Shown: positions 13,036 through 27,061 of the stretch, piece after piece | How the letters are laid out: every line of letters starts with the position of its first letter | Numbering within the stretch: position 1 is the stretch's first letter | Source: Pelodera strongyloides | Lineage: Eukaryota; Nematoda; Chromadorea; Rhabditida; Rhabditidae | Direction: 5' to 3' | Length of the DNA: 64,000 nucleotides | Assembly: GCA_036852015.1 (NCBI GenBank) | Contig: JAANDG010000025.1 | Location: 434,001-498,000, forward strand | Program-made: the position numbers and the translations under genes | Notes under the pieces: generated by a model | The model's input: only the letters and a program-made list of their open reading frames with translations | Databases searched by the model: none | What the model was told of the DNA's origin: nothing

Positions 13036-14100
13036 CCCATATTTGGGACAATTTCAGAAAAGGTGGCGTTTTCTGTATTACCGAGCGTTCAGTAGTGAAG
13101 TACGACTCAAAACCCTAAAAACAATGATACTGCTAAATAAATACTTTTCATATTCCCAGTATAAAAAGCAATATTCCAAAAACCTGCTCTTCCACTCCAC
13201 ACTTACATAACACTCACCAATTACTCGCCAGCCAATAGCAATAAGAGCATAATTGAAAGCAAACCGCATATTATTACTATTTTAATATCGGAAATGTCAA
13301 CCTTTTGGCGTGCAATTAAAGCATCAATAAAAATAGGATTATTGTATAAATATGGGAGTTTTTTGTCGCTTATTAAAACTTAATACAGCAGCTGATTGAA
13401 ACCCTAATGCAATCACACAGTGCTACATAGATACACAGGTCCTTACCTATCAGCTACCGTATAAAATGTTGAATATGCTACCAAAATAAGAGGACCAAAA
13501 AATGCAGCTTACTTAAGGACATACCCTTATTTGGAGCACCAAATAAGGTCCCACAAACAATTACACATTTCCAGAACTCACTACACACTAAAGCAGTATA
13601 ACATTCTTTGAAATGCACGAAATGTTGGATGCTGTATTCCAGGTACAGAATGCAAATAACTTTGCGATTTTTCAGTCTAATTCTATCCATGGATTCAAAA
13701 CCCGGTCGCTACATCTTATCTTCAGGTCGAAAACGGCAACGCACCGGTTTAAGTCACTATCAGTTCAAAAATCGAGAAATCTTTTTTCTCTGGTTCAACG
13801 ATCAAAAATAGGCTTTTGAAATCGGCTCTCAGCATACTTATTAAGGGGGAGTTTCGACAACAATTCGACTAAAATAAATGACAGTGATCAGAATTGCACC
13901 GACCAAAGGGATAACAGAAAGAGCTTTGGGCGATAAGATGATCACACATTTTCGTAGTTACTGAACGTCATCCCCGTTGACACTGATACTGATCACCAAG
14001 ACCAAGAATATCATTCTACATATTTTCTCGTCCAACAAGGGACTACTATAAAAAACTTGTCAAAAGGACTTGTATACTGTATACTACATACGAACAGCTC
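13036..14100. other. DNA downstream of the unknown 17-exon gene
   Basis: No confident exon. A 22-bp palindrome CCTTATTTGGAGC/ACCAAATAAGG lies near 13527-13548. A minus-strand acceptor-like site before a short frame ending in a stop (about 13780-13815) would be an alternative last exon for the large gene, but I judge it weaker than the stop at 14562. Confidence 0.35.
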
Positions 14101-14238
14101 CAGAGGCCATATTCACCACTCCGATTCCCTCGGGGAAATATTCCAGGGGACAGAAAAAAAATAGCATTCTAATCGAGACACGCAGAGAAAAAGACGGGAA
14201 ATTCCCCATAGGGAATTGAGTGGTGAATATGGCTCCAG
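14101..14238. mobile_element. M5 small inverted-repeat element
   Basis: Left end CCAGAGGCCATATTCACCAC and right end GTGGTGAATATGGCTCCAGA, with inner inverted blocks around CCCTCGGGGAAATATTCC and GGAAATTCCCCATAGGG. Other copies lie at 28597-28694, 38887-39020, 50968-51086 and 62869-63018. Confidence 0.9.
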
Positions 14239-14561
14239 AATTACAGATACCAGTACAACAGCGTATATCAAGCAGAATCGCTAGAAAGATGATAAGGGAG
14301 ATAAAGAAAAACAGTTACACCCTCAGCTACACCCTCAGTTAAACCCAGCCTCATCGTTTTTGTGGTCAAAAATATCGACGTATACTTATTGTTTCTTTCT
14401 GCTATCACATATAACACATAAGACAGCGTAACAATAATCAACAAGAGATGCAGACCTCTCCCCTTAATATTTCAACAGCAGGTGCACCGTAGCCACGTCG
14501 AATATTGAACCAACCCCTCCCTACAGTATAATACCTTACACATGTCCTTACATTAAAAAAT

Positions 14562-17500
14562 CTACCGTACCTTTCCAATCTGGACTTTCGTCATGCCACT
14601 GATCGGTGATCCCTCATTGCAAAGTATCGACGTCAAGCACTTGCTCAGAAACTCGTCCGGCTCGGAACACGGTGCTCCTACCCTTTTCAACCGCTTCCGC
14701 AAGTATATCGACTCGATATACTGAAATTTAAAAGGGTATGAGGGGTGGTTTACCCTCTCTTGAACATTAAAGCGGTAGGAACATGCTAGAGCCCTCTGAA
14801 GACTTCCGAAATGCAATGGAAAACAAAAGTGAGTTCAGTTTTCCTTCATATTTTTCAAAAGCACGTGTGATGCAGCTTCAAAAGTTTCCCTTGTTCATGC
14901 GCATTGATTTAGTAAACTCTTCTCACAGCCCAAGTACACCATATCTCATGACATACCAAATAGTCCATTATGACAGCAAAGAAAAAACCAAATCATTAAA
15001 CCAAACTTCAGCACAAAAATGCTCTAACTATAACAATGGGCTTGGAGAAGCGTAAAGCCATAAAGGGCAGCCTAATCCTACACGGTCAAAATTTACGCCA
15101 TCATTAAAGAAACCGAAAATAAACCCATCACCGAACGCAATAGTAAACTTGAACAAAGGAACACCATCCAACTCATTTTGTTCATTGTACGCAAGTGCGC
15201 AAAATAAGCTGCTATTTCATGAATGGGTGCACAAACAGCGTTAGCTCAGCAAAAAACTCTTTCACAATATAGATAGTTCAAAGAATTGCTTGTTCAGTGT
15301 TTTCGTGAAGATTCAGCTAGTGTTCTCGTACTTTTTGATTAGTGAATATATTCTTTTCACAAGGGCACTTACTAGTGTAGTGTAGTTTAATCATCGACAA
15401 AGAACGTTCAATGGGGTTGCTATTTTTGTCTTGGAGGAGCTATTTTGACAAGAATACAACAAATATCTGTTAGTTAAAGCGAAATACCTGCCTTTTTTGA
15501 AACGCATCGCGGACAAACGAATTCTTACGTATTTATGGTCATCTCGTAGTGTAGTGGATAGGGTTGCAGGCTGCTGAGCGGAAGGTTACGGGTTCTACTC
15601 CCCCCTACTGAATTTAGCTCGATTTCTTATTCTAATTTATGTTCATTTGCATAAGTTATGCTGGTGTACTCGATGCGTTTCAAAAAACGGCCGGTATTTC
15701 GCTTTAATTGGGAACCACGACCTATAGGTCCACGTGTAAGGAGGAAGTGCACTATATGCTGGTACAGAGTAGCACACAAGTTCCATACATTACATGGTTT
15801 TCAAAAAGAACGCGCCATACCGCTTTAATAATTACTTCTTCACTGACCTTAAATTCCTTTGAATTAAGTGGAAACTTTTCACAAGCGAACACCAGAAGAT
15901 CTCTACTATCTGCCGGCGGGCGAGGAGCAGAGTTCGCGGGGGAAGCATTCTGAAATGAAAACTTTACCTATACCTTAGATTTTATAACTTATAATGCCTC
16001 CTTACCTGACCTAAGGTATTTAAGGCAAGGTCGTCTTACCTCCAATGGTAAGGACCTAATTGCAAGGTAATGTAATGCCCTTGATCACCACGCCACCGGT
16101 CACTGGTTCGATCCCGGGCCGGAAACCCCTCACCCCACCAAAGGTGTAAAAGTTGGTAGCTGGGTAAAACCAGCGGAGATAAATCGACTTCCCGAGCAGA
16201 TTGGCCACCGGGGAGTTTAAATGGCCAGTATGTCCAGCCTCTGAGTTGGACCCCGGTGCACCGTTTCCGCGGATTCGGTTGATATAACCCGGTTCACTTT
16301 ATCACTTTATCACTTTATCTACTATGCTAAAGACCTGTGCGGAATACGTCATATGCTTGAGCACTACACCCTTGCATGCAGAAGCACGCCCGTACGGTGT
16401 CAATTATTTATTTATTTGCATACTTTAATTGCAAGACTAACTTGATTAAAGTTAGAGCTTCGTTTCGACATCCGGCTTCCCGACTCAGAAGACGCTTGTC
16501 GAAGGCTGTCAAAGTCAAAATCCAAGCCATTTATGGGCACACGTATGTTGTCGAGAAGATCGGATGGGACGTCATCCTGAAAAAAAAAACAATCCGAAAC
16601 TAAACAATCCACGCTCGTTGTAATAATCCATGTTCATTTTTTGTTGGCACCAACATTTACAAATTTTCACCGTCCTCAAGCACCACCAATCACAGCCCGG
16701 GTTTTAGTAGAATATTTTCCTTGAGGTTTGATACAAAGGCTAGGACCGGTTCTCTGCATTTATCAATTTTCTCATGTGTTTCCTCGTCATAACCTTTTAG
16801 CGGGCTTGTTTTGCTTTCACTGCTTCCATTAATTGGTGAAGAAATCAACCACCACTAAACTGAATAGCGACAACAGTAACTGATTAAATGCATCCCTCCC
16901 CCGTGATCCGTGATCACGTTAAATTTCTTATGTAAGCCAAGCAAAAAACATAAGCCAAGCAAAAAGTTGACTTTTCACATCAATTTAATTATCAATTTAA
17001 TTTGCCGGACACGTTTTAATTGAACCTCATCTTAGCCGAAGTAATCCGTCCAAAAAAAAGTGCACAACGAGCGCCAGGATGGGGTCCTTGGGAATATTGT
17101 TGGCGCACGTATGGCGCGCGTATGGCACATTAGTTGCCAACCGAAGTGTTGTCCTTACAATTGATCACCAACACAAAATTACACACGGTCAGTGTTCAAT
17201 GTCGAGCTACTTTTCTAATTTTCCGAAAGGAAACCGTGTGAATTGAAAAACGAGGGTTCTTAGAAAATTGCCTAAAAAGTTGGTCAATAATCTCAATCAT
17301 TTTCCTAATGCTACATCCGGTGGCGATGTGATTAACATCAAGATTGTAATCAACAATTTAAAAGAACTTTTTTGCCACATGGAAAAAAGATTCAGCAATT
17401 AAAATGAGGGCTTCCTGAAGTCCGAAAGGATTAATCAAATCAAAAGAAACATTAGGGAAAAGAAAACATTAGTTGATTGCTCATGGTCAATTTGTGGAGA

Positions 17501-18752
17501 ACTACACGTGGTTGGCTGAAGATCTGTTAAAGCACTGGGGACTTAACAGGACCTTACAAACAAGGGAAACTAGAGAAATTCACCCGCACACCCGCATATT
17601 GTGCAGTAACTGCACAAGGTTGTGGATGTGCATACGTGCGCGCCACTGGTGCGCCAGCCACTAAATGGTTGCACACTGACGTGTTCCGCATCTTTCTTGC
17701 ACGCTGGCAAATATGTATGCGCCTACCAAGAAGTGTGCCCAAGTGTGCCATGTTTTCGCCGCGCACCCTCTTACCCGTCATACACTACGCCATGCATGGA
17801 AGAGTCGTCTTTCGCATGAGCAATAAATAAGCAAAATAACAAAAACACACGAAAGTGAAAAATCCCCATACGTGCCCGACTATTTGCAAAAAAAAAACCG
17901 ATATGTGCCCGATTACTTCAAAAACCTCTATATGTGCCCGATTACTTCAAAAACCTTTATATGTGCCCGATCACTTCAAAAACCGCTATATGTGCCCGAA
18001 CAAGTCCGTAAAATAATCGGACACGGATCTGGCACATATCGGGGGTTTTATTTGTCACTTTGTTTGCCAAAAATCAACATGTTTCACAGGATTATTTTAT
18101 GTGATTTTTGTATAGTTTCATAATGCTATCACTGTAAAGTTCCAGAGCCGATACGTGATTGAGTAATCATTCTCCAAAAAAAAACCCGAAAATAAAGGCC
18201 AGATCCCTATCCCGATAAGTTGCGGGAATTGTTCGGGCACAGGGGTTTATAGTTTCCCATAAAAAAACCAGTACACTTTCATTAGGTTCTCTTATGTACG
18301 TTCTTTTAAACGTTTAGGAAATGACACAACCCAATTTGCATATCTTATTATATAAAGGAGAAGAGTTTGTTTATGACTTTGTCACAGACTTTGTTTATGA
18401 TTTTGTTTTTATGTGCACAACGAAATCCCTTCATAAAGAAAATTCTTCGATCGAAAGAGCATACAAAATCTTTGCCGCTGGCGAGATTCGAACCCACAGC
18501 AGCACACAATCTCTCATTCACAGTCCAACGCTCTACCGGTTGAGCTAAGCTAGCTTATCACAGGGTTAGCAATCTGCTCTACACATAGAGAACCTTCGAT
18601 GGCAAATTTGCATGCTACCATTAGTCGAATGGAGATCCAGACATTTTGTACGTTTCCCCAATCATAAATGACGTTGTAGACGTGTGAAAGTAAGGGGCAC
18701 AAGTTTCACGGAGAAAAGAGAGAGAGAGAGAGAGAGAGAGAAGCGAGACAGG

Positions 18753-18808
<56 letters not shown>

Positions 18809-18882
18809 TAGAGGAGACAGAGAGAGAGGAGAGGAGAAGAGGGAGAGAAGAGAGAAGAGAGAGAGAGAGAGAGAGATAGAGA

Positions 18883-18913
<31 letters not shown>

Positions 18914-18945
18914 TAGAAAGAGAGAGAGGAGATAGTAGAGAGAGA

Positions 18946-18984
<39 letters not shown>

Positions 18985-19006
18985 GAGAGATATAGAGAGA
19001 GAGTAT

Positions 19007-19077
<71 letters not shown>

Positions 19078-20032
19078 TGAGAGTGAGATATAGAGAGAGT
19101 GAGGATAGAGAGTAGGAGCAGGAGAGGGAGGTACATACAAGCCAACAAGCGGGAGAGAGCAGAAGAAAAAGAGGGGCTTAGAAAGAAATAGTAGGAAAGG
19201 CGAAAGTTGTCTTTTTACCGTTGTAGAAATTCCTTTTTTTGTAATAGGGTAACAATCGGCCAAAGGCCGGTTCCTCCAGTCGGAGAAGAGCCCGTAGGGC
19301 TCTTCGAACGGCTGGTAATACAATACACGGAAAAGCAGTAGCGTAGAGTACACGTTTAAAAACCAACAAATCATACAGCTTCGCATGCCTAATCAGGTAA
19401 AAGCTTTCTTTTGAAGATCAAAATAGTGAGCAAAAACAAAAAAAAAACTACAAAATGTATGCTAATCCAAATCCAAGCTATATCAGTCAGTCAGATTAAA
19501 GGGGATATACACGCCATTCGCGGTGAATATTTAAGGGGATCAGCTCACCTTAAATTGTGTCTGTTTTTTTTTGTTTCTTTATTTTTTATAAGGGATAATA
19601 AAAATTTGGAATCGAAAAAGTAGTGTTCAATTTCAATACTCACGAAGATATTGGGTGATAAAGTGGTGGATTGATCGGGCCGAAATGCAAAAAGGGCAAT
19701 TGTCCTGCCTGGTTTGTATAGGATAATTGCCCTTTTTGCATTTCGGCCCGATCAATCCACCACTTTATCACCCAATCTTCGTGAGTATTGAAAGTGAACA
19801 CTACTTTTTCTATTACAAATTTTTATTATCCTTTGTAGAAAATAAAGAAACAAAAAAAAAACAGACACAATTTAAGGTGAGCTGATCCCTTTAAATTATT
19901 AGAGTGCATTGTTAGGAATCGATAACTCTTTAAAAGAATGCATACCACGACCTATTTTATCCCCTCCTCCACTACTATTGAGCTCTTTGAAGGAACCGGA
20001 ACTAAACTACAGTCGCTGAGCAAACGGTCTTG

Positions 20033-20124
<92 letters not shown>

Positions 20125-23100
20125 ACATTTTTATTTATTTATTATTTACCATATTTTCCGCGAATAAGGGCTATATTTAGGGAGTTCATTGCTCTATGAG
20201 CAGAACATGCCATGCAACGAGGAACTTTGTGATATAATAAACTGCTCCAAGTTCAAACAACCCAGTAAAAAACCTCAAAGTACGTGGCGCCAATAGTTTA
20301 TGAATTTATATCTTGGCACATAACAAGTCGAAAAGTAAGTTGAAGGATGAAGTGTGCTACACGATACTAAACATCGGCCGTACGTCTTACCGCTAAGGCC
20401 AAGCGTGCTACATATACTATGTAGCATCGGTAACTTACCAGCTGTAGCAAGGCGGGCTTTATACCGTCATCGTCAAACCATTCGAGACTGGTAACACTAA
20501 TCGCTCCGCTCATAACAGACATCCGCTCCGAAGTTTCATCTGTGATCCGGCTCATTCGGCCAAGAAACGATTGCTTGCTGGAAAGGACAACTAACTTAGC
20601 AAATCCCAAGTTTTCTAGGTTAAAGGGAATATGTAGGCCCTTTTTGAAGTTAATCTGTATTAATAGAATGCGTGTTGCCCATTAAGGAAACAATAACAAA
20701 AGTTGTCTACAATTACCCACTTAAAAGAAAATCAATTACAAAGCTCGCCTTTTCCATAGTAAACGCTAATTCGGACCCCTTGCATAAATTTGGGTCTGAT
20801 TGAATAAATTTCAGTTTAAATCGGCAAATAGCAAGATTCAAGATGCAGCGCATTCCAATTTCGTATTTACATATTCAGTCGCCTATTTAAATTAACGTCT
20901 GGTATGGAAACGCTAGTTTCGCTTTTTTTTGCTCATTTTGAGTGCCTACATATTCGCTTTAAAGCGGAATACCGGCCGGTTTTTGAAACACACCGTGGAC
21001 AACTGAATTCTTACGTATGCTGCTCGAATTTAGCTCAATTTTTTATTCTAAATTATGCTCATTTGCATAAGCTGCATAAGAATGCTGGTGTACTCAACGT
21101 GCTTCAAAAACCGGCTGGTGTTTCGCTTTAATTACTGGAAAGAATTTAATGGAAACAGCGCGTGTAAAAAAATTCATTCGCTCACTTGCTTTCTGGAAAA
21201 GCTACTATAACTAACAAATTCCACGTTACTAAAAAAAAGAGGTCTTTACTTACAGTACTAACATTACACCATATTACAGAGAATTGAGTGGTTAATATTA
21301 AATTCTATGTATCAAGAAGCGATATTGACAGAGATCACTGCGCTTATTAGATTTCAAAGGCCGATGTTTCAGCTCATTCACATATGTGTGTTGAATGTGA
21401 AGAATCTTGATTTCTGAAACGCTATTTTTTAAGTAACGATGAATCCAAATAATAGAAGCATCAAAGCTAAGCATGCAAAATATGTGCGCATCAGACCAGC
21501 AGCACACATGCGCAATAATTATCACTCTGCTGCGGTACATTGCCAACCTAAGTGTGCCGAGTAACTTCACAACTAATTGTAAGCATTTTTCCCCAGTGAT
21601 GTTAAAAAGCTATGGCACGTGGTTTTTGAAATAATTTGTCGACTACCGCACTCCCATATATACTATGCAAATTTCTGTGCCTGCTGGGCATTTTCGACAC
21701 TGAATGGAACACACTTTGCATATAATACATGGATGAAAGTGCAGTTGTCCAGCATGCTTTCACAAACCACGTGGCATACCACTTTAATGTTTGTTGATGA
21801 TAAGGTTCTTAACTACCTCGTCCCATCCTTGCTCTTCAACATATCGCCCATCGAGTAGTCGTCACTTGCAAAAACCTCCGGGCCAAGGGCCGAGTCAAAC
21901 ATGCTCTGACGTCCTGTGCCACCACTAAAACAAATAAAATGCTGATTTTGCAAAAGCTAGCAAAGCAAGTTAATATATATTGTTGTAAGCTGGTGTCCAA
22001 GTTGAACGCCAACGTTCAAGTTCCGAAGTTTAGCATAGACAACATGTACAGCGCAGCAGGATAAGGGCAGGTCAGAAGCAACAATGCAGTACAGTGGTGC
22101 CGAAGAGAGAAGCGCTACATTTTATGAAGCACAGTCAATATTTGAACTTTTAGCCTTGGTTTATTTCTTGCGTGCGCGGTATCGACTCAAACAAACTGCT
22201 TCCTTTCCTTTAGAATAACTGTTTTTTATTAAATAAAATTCCTTTTCATTCTTTGTGATCTACAGCATGCAGTTTTGGTATTCGAACTCATGTTTTCTTT
22301 CACTATTAAAATAGACTACTAGCCCACACATAATAGTAAGAATAAAATGTTACATTTATAACTTAAACAAAAGATTACAATTCTATGAAGAAGCTACATT
22401 ATCCATCTGAGGAAATCATTATGAATGCTAAAAGCGCCCATAATAACGTGATCCTTTCTGTCGGACAAAGACTAGAACACAATAGTTCAATAGTTTTTTT
22501 CCTATATAACTCTTTGGCTGATAAACCAACAGCTGACAATGTGTAAAGTCCAAAACACAATCATTCATAGATCCAACACTAAGTTCGGTTAATCAAAAAG
22601 CTCTACACCCTAGATTTTTACCTATAATCAAGCATATTTACCTATAAGTTTGCAATTTCTGGGTGGTTAAACTCAGGTTTTCCAAAAAATTACACTAAAA
22701 CATGTAGAGCACAAAGTGCAAAACACGAAAAGCACATGTCTATAAACTACAAACGTTCCCACAAGTGGGGAGACGTGCTTATAAGAAAGAGCACCGAAAA
22801 AAAGTGATCGTCCATTATTAGCCACTATTGATGGTGAATAGGAGAATAGGCTTTGAATAAGAAACATGTGCTATATAGATAAAAAAAGGCCAGACATTGC
22901 GCCACCGTAGTACTTAGTCAGAGACCAGATGACCACATCAACACACATAGGTAGACACAGATTTTAGAGGTACCAAAATTTCCGAACGGGGACAGAGTTT
23001 GGCCTAGTTTACTACCTTGTGGAGGCACACTACTACCGGGCGAAGAAAAATTAAATAACTAAAACTAAAGTACTGAAACGATGACTGCCATAGTAGTAAG

Positions 23101-25880
23101 TAGTAATGTTGAAACTACAGTAGCAAACGAAGTGAAGTGGGGATGAACAAAACAAAATGATTCTGAAAAACGACAGGGATATATTTCGTAGCACCACTGC
23201 TACAACTGCCCAACCGAATTGGGTGCGCTGCTCCGCAATGGCGAACCCGTTTTGCGCCGCAACTGCGCCAAGTCACTGACCTCTTCCCAGGCTCACTCCT
23301 GATCCCACTGCTCAATCCCGAGTCTGTCATTGGGTTCGGTGCTCCCAGTCCTGTGGAAGTTGATGGGGTTTCGTGCGTCAGATCCCAGAGACTGAAAAGT
23401 ACAGGAATCACGGTTGATGTTGGCTAGCTACAGTGGTCGAGATGTTTGTGGTATGTCACGTGTTTTTGAGACATGTGCTCGACAACCAGCACAGGTCTCA
23501 ACCCACGTATTAGACGTGTGCTGGAGAACCAGCACACGTCTCAATCCAGGTATGCATCCACGTATTATATGCAAATGTGAGCCCGTCTTTGTTGAGCTAG
23601 AGCGATTTTCAGATTTGGCACTTCTCCACTAAGCACCTAGCAACTTATAGCTCTCAACACATTTTGAATTTCATAAACGAAATCATAATTTATTCAGGCA
23701 CGGGATTCAGGTACAGAGTACAGTCAAAACTCAAAACTAATCCCAAGCTACAAACCATTACATAACATAAAGGACTCAATGTTTCTTAAAGGAGGAGGCT
23801 CACGAGAATGAAGGGCTCAATTAGTTGCCTTTTCCCGTGAACTCGTGACTCGTGAGTAAATATACGTTAGTATTCTTTCTCTACCTGATTATTGTTAAAC
23901 GAACGAAGAGCAATCCTACCATTAGAACAAAGCGTTTCCAATACTTTAATACCCTAAAAGAGCAAAAATTGATTCTGACTACGGTACCTGGCCGAACAGT
24001 TTGCCGAGGAATAACTCTGCGAGTCCTAGGCTTCAAGCAATGCGGTTTTCACAGTAATATTTCTGAAATTCTGGACATTCTGTGCAAGTAAATTGGGAAA
24101 CTTTTTGCTCGTGGGCCTCCTCCTTTAACTCATATTCCAAAAAGAGACTTTATGGTTTGTTTTGAACATCGAACTTCTCCAGTACACTTTTGTTAACATA
24201 ATTAAACTATTCCTAACTAAATATCCGATTCAAATCTTATACTCACTCGTAACTCGTAACGGATACTCATTACATTAGCTCTATTTTATGTCAACAATAT
24301 GTGCAACAAATTATCGTTTTTGCTTAATATTAATAATAAAGATTATCTGGGATGATTGTTACTCATAAGCTGACACGTCCCCTCTGGACTTACTGCACTA
24401 AAAGAATAAATGCAAAACTTTTTTAACCTCTTTTTTGACCATTCGTCTTAGCTTATCAACATTCCAATTACAGTTAGTAAATAATTCGCCATATATTATT
24501 CAGAGGATTCAGAGAATAAGCCAAAGAGGAAAAACTGGAACTAATTGTGAAAGCTCTCAGCAATTAAAAAACCTACGGTAAATCTGTTGAATTATCCTAC
24601 AATATCAGAGTTCAGTACAAGAAAGTCTCAATATTATGAAACATATTATATGTTTCATAATCAGAGGTCAATAAACATCAACTGCTTATCCTTATCATTA
24701 TACTCCCAGGGTAGGAAAAGTCCACCGCCGCTGCCGCAAAGCATTAATAAAGCTTCGCCAGAGATGAGCGAAATGACATAATATTTCAGTACTGGAGCGC
24801 CGCAATCGCGCGACAATCCAGAGCGCACCCCGCACTCTAGCTAGATAGCGGTCCGGGGAAGTTTCTCGTTGAAGTACATAAATATGATTTCTTCCAACGA
24901 GCAAATCTCAGTGTAAATCATGATGACGTGGTCATTATTATGCACCTTCCATTTCCGAAATTCCTGGGGTATGTGTGGGGTTTCCAGTTTCCACGTAAGC
25001 GATTCGCACTTGCAAAAAATGACAAATGCCTGTCCAAGTTCGAGTCGATGTAAGTGACATGGTCCCGCAGCGATTTTGAATCTAGTACGGATCTATTCTA
25101 AAATAGTACGCATCTATTTCAAATAGCACGGGTATGATGTACTTTCCATGCAGGACCAAGTCAAATGAGTTATTCGCATGGGTTACGGTAGGAAATTGAC
25201 ATGCATATAAAATAACTTGAACATGGGCAGCTATTTGCCATTTTCCGATTCGCGAACATGGGAACCCCATCACAGGAAAGAGAAAACCGCCCCGACATCG
25301 TCCCGATTAGTTCCCAAAACCCCGATTTCGCCCCGATTTTTTTTTCCAAAAAGCCCCGATTTAGGGCTTTTTGACCCGACTTTTTGAAGGACTTGATCGG
25401 GGCGAAATCGGGGTTTTTGGTTTTCCATGATCCCTGTGAAATTTTTGTAAAGTATTGAGATTTCACTGCGTGCGCAGCTGACAATACGGAATACTCCCCC
25501 CCCCCCCCCCCCCCCACCCCACTTACGAATAGCACTAGGCACGCTAAAGATAAACTCATGACGATGTGAAACATCGGTTCAGGTGATCCACGCTTAGCAC
25601 AAAAACCATCCTCTATTTTAGGTAAATGTAAGAATTTAAGCGCTGATATTGGACCCCAAATCCTTGGTTTAGCACACATACGCTCCTCAGATTTTCATGA
25701 AAATGTGGTACGAAAGGGACACAACTTGGTCTGAAGACCGAAAATACACGTAGCAAAATTTCGATCAGGACTAAAATCACCATAATGCACACTTTGTGAG
25801 ATCTCTGTAGAGTGGAACTTGTCTACGCTTCATAAAAGAGCTTCATGAATGACAAAATACCTATATATATATATATATTA

Positions 25881-25948
<68 letters not shown>

Positions 25949-27018
25949 CACAGAAGACGATCCCAGGTACCTAGCCTGAACGTAGTTCACATGTGATACA
26001 CTACCAAAGTTCCCAGTAGGGATCACTACTACATAGTAAGTATAAAGGAAAAGTTTGCATGTTTGTTTCTGAGAATGCACGTTACGCTCGAATTTTTTTT
26101 TACATTATTGCAAGACAATATGTCATGGACAGAAGTTATAAAGAGCAAAAGTGCTCACCCATTCGGCTTGACCGTCCGATTCAACTTTCGTCTCAGTGAG
26201 TGCAAATTACTCGCTCCACTACGAGAACTGTAGACTGAGCCGATCTCCGAGCCACCGATCTCACTACTGTAACGTACATGGATTATTTATTAAAGCGGTA
26301 TGACACGTGGTCGGTCAACTATTTCTGGTACAGAACGAAAAGCGGTATGACAGGTGTTCGGTGAACCATTTCTGGTACAAAATGAAAAGCGGTATATGAC
26401 ACGTGTTTGGTAAACTATTTCTGGTACAGAATGTAACACAATATGTATATGACACAAGGCGATGTAGTTGTCCCACAAAAATCTCAATACTTGAAACTAC
26501 GCAGCGCACAAAGGCTTTCTGAAAGTACGCACCTCAGTTACAGAACAAAGCATGCACTAACATAGTTACACAGGTACATTTATGCTACAGTCAACGTTTT
26601 TACAATAAACAACGTGGATTTGAAGCGAATTCTAGTCAACGGTATTCGTATGTGACGAATGTGCTCTATTATGTTCCGGGAACGCACAAAATGTCACTTC
26701 AAAATGAACATAAATATGAGAATGTTTCAAAACCACGTGTCATACCGCTTTAGAGCAAAACGTTCGCCTACCCGACTATCACACTCTGATACATGTACTT
26801 GCTATCCGTCATGCACTTCAGACGCATCAAATCATCGGCACTTTCGTCTTCTTCCCTGAAGAGAAATAGATTAAAGCGAAATACCGGCCGGTTTTTGAAA
26901 CGCATCGCATACCCCTGCTTTCTTATGCATCATATGCAAATGATAGACCTTAATTCGACCCCTCTTAGCAAACTGCAAAAGAATGCAGATGTTTGAGGTG
27001 CGTTTCAAAAACCGGCCA

Positions 27019-27061
<43 letters not shown>

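Noticed and set aside
12700..13051. Overlapping open frames on both strands with similar sequences
   Set aside because: They are the two arms of the long fold-back element read in opposite directions.
13478..13819. Overlapping frames considered as the last exon of the large gene
   Set aside because: Acceptor context is poor, and reading straight on from 14571 reaches a stop at 14562, which is the simpler end.
17871..18000. Possible CRISPR-like array (regular repeats)
   Set aside because: Units are contiguous 29-bp tandem copies without variable spacers, and the genome is eukaryotic; it is a minisatellite.
18684..19386. Long open frames on both strands (Arg/Glu-rich and Ser/Leu-rich, up to 226 residues)
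   Set aside because: They are translations of the GA-rich tract and the T run; no codon bias or splice context.
24698..24904. Arg-rich 68-residue minus-strand frame
   Set aside because: No flanking splice sites in phase with the large gene and no recognisable features.
25170..25679. 169-residue minus-strand frame with polyglycine
   Set aside because: It spans the inverted CCCCGAT repeat and the poly(C) run; composition is repeat-driven.
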